Source: Candidatus Poribacteria bacterium
GTDB taxonomy: Bacteria > Poribacteria > WGA-4E > WGA-3G
Direction: 5' to 3'
Length of the DNA stretch: 64,000 bases
Assembly: GCA_958295815.1 (NCBI GenBank)
Contig: OY282374.1
Location: 1,570,856-1,634,855, forward strand
This document shows positions 42,209 to 50,686 of this stretch, one piece after another; within the stretch, counting starts at the first letter, position 1; the number at the start of each line of letters is the position of its first letter. The notes under the pieces are model-generated. The model saw nothing but the letters and a program-made list of their open reading frames with translations, did not search any database and was not told where the DNA came from. Position numbers and translations under genes: made by a program.

Positions 42209-42432
42209 GACGATTCCTAAGTTTTGGGAGTATTATCGAAAACTTCACGGGACATCCAAATACGCGCAGACAGGCAATTTGAACGCCTAAAGCAAAATCC
42301 GAACCATCCGTCCCTAATGTTAAAGAAAACACAGAAGGGCGATTATTGGTCTGCCAGAATAAAATTGAACATGAGGGGGTCTTAACTTGGGTCTGGATAG
42401 GAAAACATGACGCATATGAAAAACGGATCTGA
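42198..42432 (+). pseudogene. RelE-like toxin, decayed by frameshifts
   Basis: From a GTG at 42198, overlapping the antitoxin end, the frame reads IYKTIPKFWEYYRKL. The next homologous segment is in another frame (RDIQIRADRQFERLKQNPNH, then PSLMLKKTQKGDYWSARIKL), and the last in a third (WVWIGKHDAYEKRI and TGA at 42430). Together these make a normal RelE/ParE-like toxin, ending in the conserved W-I-G-x-H-D-x-Y-E motif, with at least two indels. It cannot make a working protein as read. Confidence 0.8.
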
Positions 42433-42507
42433 TATACACCGTTGGCTTTCACGAGTCGACGTTTTTTTTGTACACATTTTCCAAATCCGAAATATAGGAA
42501 GCGATAC

Positions 42508-43812
42508 ATGAGTGCAATATGTGAAAGATTGCTTAACCGTCTGATCCTATGGCATGGTACGAGTCCCGGAAATGCAATAAAAATCTCTAAAGAGGGATTC
42601 CGCCCAGCAGGAAAATCAGGTCTTCATTCGTTTCGTCAAGCAGTGTGGTTTTACCATACCACACCCGCATTTAATCAGAAAAAGCCTCTTGGTGAAATTG
42701 GATTTATTCTTGCTATTGACCTGAATTCTTACGAGCGCGTGAGAGATTACGTACACGAAATGGACAACACTGTTGTTTTTAAGGTGCCTCTACCTTCCGA
42801 CTTAATCGTCGCACAACTGGATTTCAACCAGGTCTCGACAACCGAAGATCTCTGTGAAGCACTGAATCAAGAGTGGCAATGTGATGTAATTTCTGAATTT
42901 CTTGATTGCTGTTGTGATGCACAGATACCGTGGCATCAAAAAAGAAGTATCGCTGCGATGCTTTGGAGTTTGTCACCCAAGTTGTATTTTGAGGCGGATG
43001 TTCTTAATCATCTACTCGTCGCTGAGGTCCCGGGACTGAGTTTGTCCGATGCTGATCAGTTAATTTCGACACTGAAAGAAGAGTCGCCGAGGTTCCTTGA
43101 GGGGCTGCTCCGCTTATATCATAGTGTATTCTTAACGCCTCGTTTTGCGCGTGCAGCCATGCTTGCAGCAGTCAGATACATGGCACCCACTCAAGTCCTC
43201 AAAGCCGCAGAGGGTTCTCCTATATCCGAGTCGACATCAGCGGAATCCGCAACGGTGGTAGAATTCACAACCGCAGTGCTACCACAGTTGACATCTGATG
43301 CGCTTGTTCGTGGCGCAATCGAAATGGCTGCTATGCGACGTTTTCCGGGTAATGATGAGGATTTGAAACGCATTAGCGACTGGGTAACTGAGCGAGCAGT
43401 GGAATCTGAAGAAATTGCATTTCACTACCTTAAGTTTGCTGGAGATACTTATCCCACCCGCCACGCTTCAAGTATCGCACGAGACCTTGCTGTGCAAATG
43501 CTGACCGCTACTGGGGTAGACTACTATGATCGATTGATAGCGTTGAGCGATACAGATTATCTCGAAACGCTGAATGGGATAATGCACGCGTTTGCCTGCA
43601 TGAAAGAAGCAAGAGCCGTGCCTTTTCTTGCTTCGCGATTAAAGGATAAACGAAAAATGCACCGCGTTGCAGCGATCCAGGCATTAGGGCAAATTGGCAC
43701 CCCTGATGCGCTACAGGCGATACGTACAGTTTCTAATGATAAGAGGAAGGTTGTTCAGAAGGCTGTCCAACAAGCTCTTTTGATAATGGAGGAATATGCT
43801 CCAATTGACTGA
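42508..43812 (+). CDS. ADP-ribosyltransferase-like N-terminal domain with HEAT-like C-terminus
   Basis: The 434-residue product starts with RLILWHGTSPGNAIKISKEG (His16 of an HGT motif), followed by AVWFYHTTPAFN and GEIGFILAIDLNS. The H-G-T...A...I...G-F pattern resembles the first strands of ADP-ribosyltransferase/KptA-like folds, but I cannot place a catalytic Glu with confidence. Residues about 110-360 are helical. The last about 60 residues (RAVPFLASRLKDKRKMHRVA, AIQALGQIGTPDALQAIRTV) form clear HEAT/PBS-lyase-like repeats. No signal peptide is seen. GGAAG precedes the ATG. The gene overlaps the APH kinase gene by 17 bases, so the two are translationally coupled. Confidence 0.6.
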   Translation: MSAICERLLNRLILWHGTSPGNAIKISKEGFRPAGKSGLHSFRQAVWFYHTTPAFNQKKPLGEIGFILAIDLNSYERVRDYVHEMDNTVVFKVPLPSDLIVAQLDFNQVSTTEDLCEALNQEWQCDVISEFLDCCCDAQIPWHQKRSIAAMLWSLSPKLYFEADVLNHLLVAEVPGLSLSDADQLISTLKEESPRFLEGLLRLYHSVFLTPRFARAAMLAAVRYMAPTQVLKAAEGSPISESTSAESATVVEFTTAVLPQLTSDALVRGAIEMAAMRRFPGNDEDLKRISDWVTERAVESEEIAFHYLKFAGDTYPTRHASSIARDLAVQMLTATGVDYYDRLIALSDTDYLETLNGIMHAFACMKEARAVPFLASRLKDKRKMHRVAAIQALGQIGTPDALQAIRTVSNDKRKVVQKAVQQALLIMEEYAPID

Positions 43813-44668
43813 GAATAACTACCGCGCAGCGATTATTGAAAACTTCCCTCAGTTAGCGATTGAAACATGGGAACCGTTCTACGAAGGTTGGGCGAATCGG
43901 ACGTTTCTGGTCAACAACCAGATAGTTTTTCGCTTCCCTAAACATCAAGTCGCAGCGCGCGACTTGGTACGTGAGATACGTTTACTAACCCAACTTGCTC
44001 CTACCGTTCCCTTGCCTATTCCGCAGTATCTCTATCATGGGCAACCCACACAGCATTACCCATTCGTGTTTGGCGGATATGCCTTCATTAACGGAATGCC
44101 ACTGAATCAGTGTTCGCAACAAGTGCAATCAGCAACGTGGTGGCAACCGCCGTTAGGAGCTTTTCTCACCGCGCTGCATCGCTTTCCTATAGACCGTGTG
44201 CAAGACTTATTTGAGTCCGATGTTTATACGACGTCACAGGCATGGCAGGAAGGAATAACCAAGATGTGGGGAAAAATACGAACCCGCATCTTTCCGAGGC
44301 TTACTCACCGACAGCAAGAAGAAATTACTACATATTTTGAGCAGGTGATGGCAAATCCGTCTATTTTTTCCTTCACCCCGGTGTTTATTCACCAAGATTT
44401 TTATTCACACAACATTTTAGTTGATGTCGATACGGAAACCGTTACTGGAATTATTGATTGGGGGACTTGCACAGTTGGTGACCCGGCAATAGATGTTGGT
44501 GATTTGGGTGCTTACTACGATGGCATTATTGACGATGGATGGCATTCTCGTTGTGCCTTTTACCGTCGTACCGCCCCGTTTCCGGATTTACTCTATGTTC
44601 TCGAACATAACCAGTTAGGAAAAGTGGCGTCAATCATGGGAAAGATTGACGCGTTATGGACACCATAA
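43796..44668 (+). CDS. Aminoglycoside phosphotransferase-like kinase
   Basis: The 290-residue protein has an APH fold: IETWEPFYEGWANRTFLVNN with the glycine-rich loop, FRFPKHQVAARDLVREIRLL with the ATP-binding Lys/Glu, HQDFYSHNIL (His199, Asp201, Asn206) and GIIDWGTCTVGDPAIDVGDL (Asp221). All catalytic residues of the family are present, so it should phosphorylate a small molecule or protein hydroxyl. GGAGGA precedes the ATG, which lies inside the end of the ART/HEAT-like gene. Coupling of these two genes is a clue that their functions are linked. Confidence 0.88.
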   Translation: MLQLTENNYRAAIIENFPQLAIETWEPFYEGWANRTFLVNNQIVFRFPKHQVAARDLVREIRLLTQLAPTVPLPIPQYLYHGQPTQHYPFVFGGYAFINGMPLNQCSQQVQSATWWQPPLGAFLTALHRFPIDRVQDLFESDVYTTSQAWQEGITKMWGKIRTRIFPRLTHRQQEEITTYFEQVMANPSIFSFTPVFIHQDFYSHNILVDVDTETVTGIIDWGTCTVGDPAIDVGDLGAYYDGIIDDGWHSRCAFYRRTAPFPDLLYVLEHNQLGKVASIMGKIDALWTP

Positions 44669-44802
44669 ATTGTAGTGCCTAACACTGTTTTATAACTTAT
44701 GCACATTTCTTCCTTCTGAGATGTGTCACAATAATTAGAAAGAAAAAAGATTGCTGGCTGCTGTGTGTGAAAAGTGCAATAACCCTAGAAGGAGGATTTT
44801 CC

Positions 44803-45681
44803 ATGGTTGTTAACTCTAAGTTCCTACCAATCGCAGTTTTATTACTCAACTTATTAGTTGTGCCTGTTTTTCCCTTCGCGCCTTCTGGTGGTGTTTTGTC
44901 GTTGGATGGCATTGATGACTATGCAGTATATCCGTTTGAGGAACGCGGGTTTCTTTTTCAAGGAAGGACCGATGCGTTTACTGTCGAGATGTGGTTCTAT
45001 CCGAAATCTGCACCGAGTCAGGGCGGGAGGAATCTCATTTTCAGTCAACAAGTTTACTTTGAATTGGTTTCGCTCCCTGGGTGGTGTAAAGATCATGATG
45101 ATAAGCTTTGTTGTTTCGGCGGAGCGTATTTAGATGGACCAAAAGACACCAGGGGATCTTTGACTTTTAAAGTTCCAGTGGAACTGAACCGATGGAACTA
45201 TGTCGCAATCATCTACGAGAAAAGCACATTTGCTTATGCATATAACAATCGGATTCGTTCAAGAGGGAGAATACCTGTGATGGATCGGATATCTGCAGAA
45301 CTCCGTGAAAGACCTAAGGATTTTTTCGTAGGTGGATATAATCAAGAATTACCTGTGTTGCCTGGACCCTTACAAATTACTCCCTTTCATGGCGAAATTG
45401 ATGCAATAAGATTTTCAAAAATCGCCAGGTACGACTTACCTGAACGAGCAGGGATTGAGGAACCATTCGAGCCGCCACATCGTTTTTCTCTGGATCGAAA
45501 TACTGTCGCACTTTGGTATTTTGATGAGCGAGAAGGGGCAAATCGCTTTCACGATGAAACGAAGGATGCAAAGACGTTAATTGGAATGAATGGTGCTTCT
45601 ATCAGCAGGGCACTTTCTGTCGATCCGGCTCAGACTTCTATAACGACGACATGGGGACGAATCAAATCGAAACCTTTTTGA
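44803..45681 (+). CDS. Secreted LamG-domain protein with TTTWG C-terminal tail
   Basis: The 292-residue product has a Sec signal peptide (FLPIAVLLLNLLVVPVFPF) and one LamG/concanavalin-like domain: GVLSLDGIDDYAVYPFEERG, DAFTVEMWFYPKS, NRWNYVAIIYEKSTFAYAYN, then HGEIDAIRFSKIARYD and VALWYFDEREGANRFHDETK. It ends SITTTWGRIKSKPF, a tail shared with the proteins at 57099, 59875 and 62433. LamG domains bind glycans or other ligands outside the cell. AGGAGG precedes the ATG at 44803; an upstream GTG at 44767 is less likely. Confidence 0.82.
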   Translation: MVVNSKFLPIAVLLLNLLVVPVFPFAPSGGVLSLDGIDDYAVYPFEERGFLFQGRTDAFTVEMWFYPKSAPSQGGRNLIFSQQVYFELVSLPGWCKDHDDKLCCFGGAYLDGPKDTRGSLTFKVPVELNRWNYVAIIYEKSTFAYAYNNRIRSRGRIPVMDRISAELRERPKDFFVGGYNQELPVLPGPLQITPFHGEIDAIRFSKIARYDLPERAGIEEPFEPPHRFSLDRNTVALWYFDEREGANRFHDETKDAKTLIGMNGASISRALSVDPAQTSITTTWGRIKSKPF

Positions 45682-45798
45682 ACCTGACACACGAAACCCT
45701 AAAATGGAACTTGAAATTCATTGAGAAATTTGGAAACATGAGGGTGCCTGAACGTTCCATCCAATCGTCATTCCTCAGTTGAGCGGGCGACGAAGGTA

Positions 45799-47892
45799 CT
45801 ATCCGCCATTAGTCGATTGAATGCTAAAACCGCTCCAACCCCACCTTTTGTATCTCCCTTTTCCACGGGTATATATCACCTGAGTTAGATGTTCATCAGT
45901 AATCGTGATATTATAACGCCTCTCAATCGTCTCATTTCCGACAGGAATCTGCAATCGCTGAATCTTCTTCTCACCATTCACAATAAGGTTTATCTCTAAC
46001 GGTTCAGGCTCCTCTGAGTCATCTGCGGTGAAATAACATGTCACTTCGTATGTTCCATTAGGAAGTGCTACCCGAAAAACCCCATCTTCTTTTCCCCAAA
46101 TACTATCCCCGTATGGTTGTGAGACTTCGGATTCGTTCTGCAAGTCGTCCTTCTCTGATACCGTCAACCAGCCGTATTGTCCATCGGTATAATCCGTATC
46201 CGGATACACGGCGATATGTCCGGGAGCAGTCTCTCCATCTTTGGACTGCATATCAAATGCGAGCACAGTTCCTCCATCCCACATTTCGGGATCGGGTGCT
46301 GTCTGTTTACGACGATAGAGACGGTTGTAGTCGTTGGAATCGATAAGGTCATATTCTTCCTCTAAACCCCCGACATCACCATATTCTGTCCGCCATATAA
46401 TAGCGAAGTCAGCAGTAAATTCTTTTTCCTCTTTATAGCGGAGCGGAAAATGATCGGTATTCGCCTCGTAGTTGTCGAGGTAAGCGATCCCTTTATGTAC
46501 TGCCAGTAGGCACTCAAGGTGACCGAACGGTTCAACGTATTTGGGTTCAAAACCGAGCGAATCTGAAAAACCACCCCATTCCCCCGGTTCACTCGTGAGA
46601 ATCGTATCTTCTTCATACATACCCTCTAATGAGATCGCATTAGTAATATCCCGATTCAGCAAGGTATACGTGTGGACATTGTAACCGAGATGCCATAAGG
46701 ATAGAGCAATGATAACCCCTGCTACCGCGTAGTTTACGTGTCGATGTAAGTTGACGGCGAAGAATGGAATCAAGATAAGAAATATATACAGATGAAACCG
46801 ATCGTTTATCCAACCGCCGCTGTAGCCAGACCATGGGGCTATATAATACATCGCCGTGATGAGGATTGACATGATAAGAAACCCGTCCATTCGGCTCACA
46901 ACACGGGTCCAGAACCGTTCCCCAGTCTCTTTCCATACCTCTGATTCACGGAATTGATGGAACTGCCGAATTCTATTAATGACTGTGAGTATGAAGGCTA
47001 TAGCCAAAAACACTAACAACACCCGTCCGATGAGCACATGATCGTCCCGAAAAGAGACCAAGGATTTCATGCCGAAGAAGTAGTCGTTTAACCATTCATA
47101 ACCCTTATGATCGCTGTCCCCTCCGTGTGTGTTGGACAGATAGAAGTAATAAGAGAACAGGATGAAGTAAGCAGGTATAAGGCTACCTATGAAGGTCAAT
47201 GCAGGTTTGAGCGTCACCATACCATCCTTAAGTCGAGACATTACGGGTTGTGATCTCTCCTTAGAACCCCATACCCCTTGTAGGACATCGTAAACTGATA
47301 AGAAGAGAGGGAAAAACGTTAGGGACATGACGAGCAACGCATAGGAGTGATAGTGAGTGACGTAGGTCACCAGCAGCAGTATGTATATCACCACAATATT
47401 TGACAATCCGAGTTTATCCTTGATTCGCCACCAGTAGCCAAAGGTAAAGAAAAATAGGGACATGCTGAGAACAAAGTTATAGAACCCCATGTGAAGCAGG
47501 TAGTTATAGGCAAAGAGAAACCCAAGCAGTCCAAAGACCGTGTTTCTCCTCTGGACACTATTGAGAAAATAGAAAAGGGCGAACGGTAGGAGACCAATGC
47601 AGAGGGTAAGCACAATCTTTTCACAAATCAACGGGGGAAAAACGTACAACAGTATTACAAGAAGTGCATGGGAGGTCCAGTTCGGAAAAATAGTGGCGTT
47701 CAGTTCGTAGACTTCGCGCAACCGATAGTTTTCGTGGTTGTGATATTCCTTTAGGACATAGGCGTTGTAGATATGGCTTGCGCCATCCTGAGTCGGGAAG
47801 TACTTAAAACCCCAGACTGGCAGAAGGTGTAGCACCAGCATCACAATAACCGTAATATATTCAATAGACAATCGATGTGCTTTCATTGGCAC
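45799..47892 (-). CDS. GT-C-like multi-pass membrane protein
   Basis: The 697-residue protein has about 10-12 membrane segments in its first about 480 residues. An early luminal loop, GFKYFPTQDGASHIYNAYVL, holds an acidic TQDG motif like the catalytic loop of GT-C glycosyltransferases (ArnT/PMT class), and a soluble C-terminal domain (about residues 490-697) is beta-rich, with GTYEVTCYFTADDSEEPEP and a WGWSGFSI end. It may transfer a lipid-linked sugar on the outer face of the membrane; this is inference from topology. GAGG fits a GTG start at 47892 or an ATG at 47886. Confidence 0.65.
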   Translation of the reverse strand: MPMKAHRLSIEYITVIVMLVLHLLPVWGFKYFPTQDGASHIYNAYVLKEYHNHENYRLREVYELNATIFPNWTSHALLVILLYVFPPLICEKIVLTLCIGLLPFALFYFLNSVQRRNTVFGLLGFLFAYNYLLHMGFYNFVLSMSLFFFTFGYWWRIKDKLGLSNIVVIYILLLVTYVTHYHSYALLVMSLTFFPLFLSVYDVLQGVWGSKERSQPVMSRLKDGMVTLKPALTFIGSLIPAYFILFSYYFYLSNTHGGDSDHKGYEWLNDYFFGMKSLVSFRDDHVLIGRVLLVFLAIAFILTVINRIRQFHQFRESEVWKETGERFWTRVVSRMDGFLIMSILITAMYYIAPWSGYSGGWINDRFHLYIFLILIPFFAVNLHRHVNYAVAGVIIALSLWHLGYNVHTYTLLNRDITNAISLEGMYEEDTILTSEPGEWGGFSDSLGFEPKYVEPFGHLECLLAVHKGIAYLDNYEANTDHFPLRYKEEKEFTADFAIIWRTEYGDVGGLEEEYDLIDSNDYNRLYRRKQTAPDPEMWDGGTVLAFDMQSKDGETAPGHIAVYPDTDYTDGQYGWLTVSEKDDLQNESEVSQPYGDSIWGKEDGVFRVALPNGTYEVTCYFTADDSEEPEPLEINLIVNGEKKIQRLQIPVGNETIERRYNITITDEHLTQVIYTRGKGRYKRWGWSGFSIQSTNGG

Positions 47893-47997
47893 TTTGACCT
47901 CATCAGCGTGTGTTTGTCTTTTCCATTCTGCCCAAGTCTTATTCTAATAGATTTGCGTTTTTGTTTCAAGACAAGAATGTTTACCGAAACTGACAAC

Positions 47998-48139
47998 AGG
48001 GTCATTTAGTTTTCCAGTAATTCTACGGGGATGCCCGAACTTGTTCGGGACACGATACAAGAACCCGAATAAATTCGGGCATCCAGACAATAGGCCTCCT
48101 TCACATATGTGGACTTATTTCTTAAAACTAAATAGCCCT
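47998..48139. mobile_element. 142-bp MITE-like element with 11-bp flanking repeats
   Basis: The ends are inverted repeats: AGGGTCATTTAGTTTT on the left and, read in reverse complement, AGGGCTATTTAGTTTT on the right (14 of 16). The element is flanked by a perfect 11-base direct repeat, AAACTGACAAC (47987-47997 and 48140-48150), as for a target duplication. Inside, GGATGCCCGAA (48029-48039) faces TTCGGGCATCC (48074-48084). It has no coding capacity. A degenerate copy is at 36585-36657. Confidence 0.8.
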
Positions 48140-48158
48140 AAACTGACAACCATTAAAC

Positions 48159-48188
48159 TTGCTATCTATCCCTAATTGTGATAGACTA
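48159..48188 (+). promoter_or_regulatory. Promoter-like motif before the DUF123 gene
   Basis: TTGCTATCTATCCCTAATTG continuing TGATAGACTA resembles the motif at 29536-29566 at most positions, including ATCTATC, AATTGTGATA and CTA. It lies about 65 bases before the GTG start at 48253, a distance like that at the ABM gene. Confidence 0.4.
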
Positions 48189-48252
48189 CAAACTGCATTG
48201 ATGGAAAGATCTAAACCCAAATCCGTATAGGACTTGGCAAATCGAGGGTTGC

Positions 48253-48831
48253 GTGAAAATTCCAAGGGTTGTTATTACTGGTAGTGACTCACAGGCTGGC
48301 ACATATATCTTACGGATTCACCTTAATCAAGACACTGCCCTACAATTTGGACGGTTCAAGAAAGGGAAACTTATTTCACTTCCGGCTGGTGATTATATTT
48401 ATGTCGGATCCGCGCTTTCAGATAGAGGATCGACTTCATTGGCACGGCGACTCATCCGGCACGCAACCCGAAATGACGATAAACCACCACACGCTATCCG
48501 AGAAAAAATGATGAATCGGTTCATTGAATGCGGTTTGGGACCGAGTGACCTACTGCCGAAACGACGCAAAACCTTACACTGGAACGTCGATTTTCTCTTG
48601 GATCTACAATCTGCAGAAATTGTAAATATCCTTGCTATCCGTTCGCCTGAAAGTTTGGAAAATAGAATCGCTAAACGACTTGAAAATGATCCACACACAG
48701 AAATTATCGAACCGGGTTTAGGTGCGAATGATGCGCCGGGTAACACACACCTGTTACGCGTTCGGGCGGATAACACATGGTGGGTATCACTTGCTGATCA
48801 GGCAATGACTTTTCTGGAGGAAAAGCCTTAA
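48253..48831 (+). CDS. DUF123/GIY-YIG-type protein
   Basis: The 192-residue protein has QAGTYILRIHLNQDTALQFG, LISLPAGDYIYVGSALSDRG and ARRLIRHATRNDDKPPH, the DUF123 form of the GIY-YIG fold (YIYVGSA). LHWNVDFLLDLQSAEIVNIL and the LGANDAPGNTHLLRV end match longer DUF123 proteins, some of which are fused to endonuclease III-like domains in archaea. A nuclease role is inferred only from the fold. The start is GTG with GAGGG upstream. Confidence 0.8.
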   Translation: MKIPRVVITGSDSQAGTYILRIHLNQDTALQFGRFKKGKLISLPAGDYIYVGSALSDRGSTSLARRLIRHATRNDDKPPHAIREKMMNRFIECGLGPSDLLPKRRKTLHWNVDFLLDLQSAEIVNILAIRSPESLENRIAKRLENDPHTEIIEPGLGANDAPGNTHLLRVRADNTWWVSLADQAMTFLEEKP

Positions 48832-48931
48832 ATCTAAAAGATAATATTCAAGATTAAAACTCTTGTGAAACTCGTTTTTTGAATTATTACCATATTTTAT
48901 TATATCTAACTGCTCTACTTTTGAGGTGAAT

Positions 48932-50044
48932 ATGCACGACCCACGACTTGATAAACTCGCAAACGTTCTCACTACGCATTCCACTAAGGTACAACCCGGT
49001 GAATTTGTACTCATTGAGGGTATTGATATTCCACAGGAGATGGTCATTGCCCTCATCCGATCGGTTCGGGAAGTTGGTGGGATCCCGCTCGTTGAACTCA
49101 AGCAGAACCGCATCCAACGTGAAATCATTCTCGATGGAGACGATGCCGGAATAAAACTGATTGGCGAATATGAGACATATCGGATGAAAAAGGTACAAGC
49201 GTATATCGGCATCCGTGGCAGCCACAACATTACGGAGTTGTCTGATGTCCCAACAGAGGCAATGCAGCGTTATCAAAAGTATTGGATACGGCCACTCAAT
49301 GATTTCAGAGTACCACACACGAAATGGGTTGTCCTACGATGGCCCTATCCCGCAATGGCACAGCAAGCACAGATGAGCACAGAAGCATTTGAAGACTACT
49401 ATTTCGATGTCTGCACCCTCGACTACAGCCAAATGGAACGCGCAATGGTTCCTCTCAAGTCCCTGATGGAGGAAACGGATGAGGTTCACATCATCGGTGA
49501 GGGAACCGATCTGCGATTCAGTATCAAGGACATTCCTATTATTCCGTGTGCTGGTGAGAAGAATATTCCCGATGGTGAGTGCTTCACCGCACCTGTGCGG
49601 GATTCAGTTAAGGGCACTATCCATTTCAATACCCCCACAATCTATCAGGGAACGACATTTACCGACATCCGACTCCGCTTTGAAAACGGCAAAATCGTTG
49701 AAGCTTCAGCGAATAACACTGAGAGATTAAACACCATCCTTGATACCGACGAGGGGGCACGCTATATCGGCGAGTTTGCCATTGCGTTTAATCCTTATAT
49801 CACAAACCCAATGCTCGATATTTTGTTTGATGAGAAGATTGCTGGGTCTTTCCATTTCACACCCGGTCAGGCTTACGAGGAGGCAGATAACGGAGTACGT
49901 TCTGCTGTTCATTGGGATATGGTGATGATCCAAACACCAGAGCACGGCGGTGGGGAAATGTTCTTTGACGGAAACCTTATTCGGAAGGATGGACGGTTTG
50001 TCCACCCGGCATTGGAGGCGTTAAATCCGGAGAATTTGAAATGA
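48932..50044 (+). CDS. M29 family aminopeptidase
   Basis: The 370-residue product has the thermophilic aminopeptidase (M29) pattern: LANVLTTHSTKVQPGEFVLI, LEETDEVHIIGEGTDLRFSI, CAGEKNIPDGECFTAPVRDS with metal-binding Glu, YIGEFAIAFNP and AYEEADNGVRSAVHWDMVMI with His and Asp metal ligands. These are cytosolic, two-metal (cobalt or zinc) aminopeptidases. GAGGTGA precedes the ATG at 48932. The next gene starts inside its stop (ATGA), so the pair is co-translated. Confidence 0.9.
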   Translation: MHDPRLDKLANVLTTHSTKVQPGEFVLIEGIDIPQEMVIALIRSVREVGGIPLVELKQNRIQREIILDGDDAGIKLIGEYETYRMKKVQAYIGIRGSHNITELSDVPTEAMQRYQKYWIRPLNDFRVPHTKWVVLRWPYPAMAQQAQMSTEAFEDYYFDVCTLDYSQMERAMVPLKSLMEETDEVHIIGEGTDLRFSIKDIPIIPCAGEKNIPDGECFTAPVRDSVKGTIHFNTPTIYQGTTFTDIRLRFENGKIVEASANNTERLNTILDTDEGARYIGEFAIAFNPYITNPMLDILFDEKIAGSFHFTPGQAYEEADNGVRSAVHWDMVMIQTPEHGGGEMFFDGNLIRKDGRFVHPALEALNPENLK

Positions 50045-50526
50045 GCAGAAAGCAGCATCCAGTATACGGTGATCCTCAGCGATTTGAGGTAGTCGCAGAT
50101 TTCATCGCCTCGCGATATGGTAACGCTATCGATTGCATTGCCGATGTTGCCGGTGGAAAGGGAATACTGACGCGATTACTTGCGAAAAAGAAGAACTTTG
50201 AATGTGATCTCATTGATCCGCGTCGTACAGTACTCAAAGGCATCGAGCATCGTCCTGAGCAATTTGAACCCGATATGGCGGATTATTACGATCTGTTAGT
50301 CGGGCTCCATCCCGATGGCGCGTTGCGTCAATTGGGAGAGGCAGCTCTTGTTCGACCCGCTGTGATTATTCCATGCTGCAACTTCTGGGATGAGCAACGT
50401 CGCGGACAGTATGAATTATTGACGGCAATTGAAGATTTCTATAGACGACATTCGGTCCGGTTTGAGCGAATTGAACTCGACTTCAAGGGACCAAAGAATA
50501 TTGCTATCGTATCCGAACCTTCTTGA
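50041..50526 (+). CDS. Methyltransferase-fold protein
   Basis: The 161-residue protein has AIDCIADVAGGKGILTRLLA, a Rossmann-type motif I (VAGGKG), CDLIDPRRTVLKG, then DLLVGLHPDGALRQLGEAAL and AVIIPCCNFWDEQRRGQYEL. The PCCNFW segment is like the PCC-H/F motif of some class I methyltransferase-like proteins. It is short for the fold, lacking part of the last strands. Overlap with the aminopeptidase gene (ATGA) indicates one transcript. Confidence 0.7.
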   Translation: MSRKQHPVYGDPQRFEVVADFIASRYGNAIDCIADVAGGKGILTRLLAKKKNFECDLIDPRRTVLKGIEHRPEQFEPDMADYYDLLVGLHPDGALRQLGEAALVRPAVIIPCCNFWDEQRRGQYELLTAIEDFYRRHSVRFERIELDFKGPKNIAIVSEPS

Positions 50527-50581
50527 AGTTTGAAGCAATAGCAACTTCAGTATTTCTATAACCCCAGTTTATTAGTCTCCT

Positions 50582-50612
50582 GTAGGAGGGAATCCCGATT
50601 CCCGACGCGCTC
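50582..50612. repeat. GTAGGAG-type hairpin (REP-like)
   Basis: GTAGGAGGGAATCCCGATTC continues CCGACGCGC. GGGAAT (50588-50593) and ATTCCC (50598-50603) form a perfect 6-base stem with a CCCG loop. The GTAGG lead is shared with the hairpins at 17350 and 54470. Confidence 0.5.
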
Positions 50613-50686
50613 ATAGAATCAAGAAAAAACAATAACTTAATAGCCCTATATAACCTCAAAGTTCAATTTACAAAAAAGGATTAATT

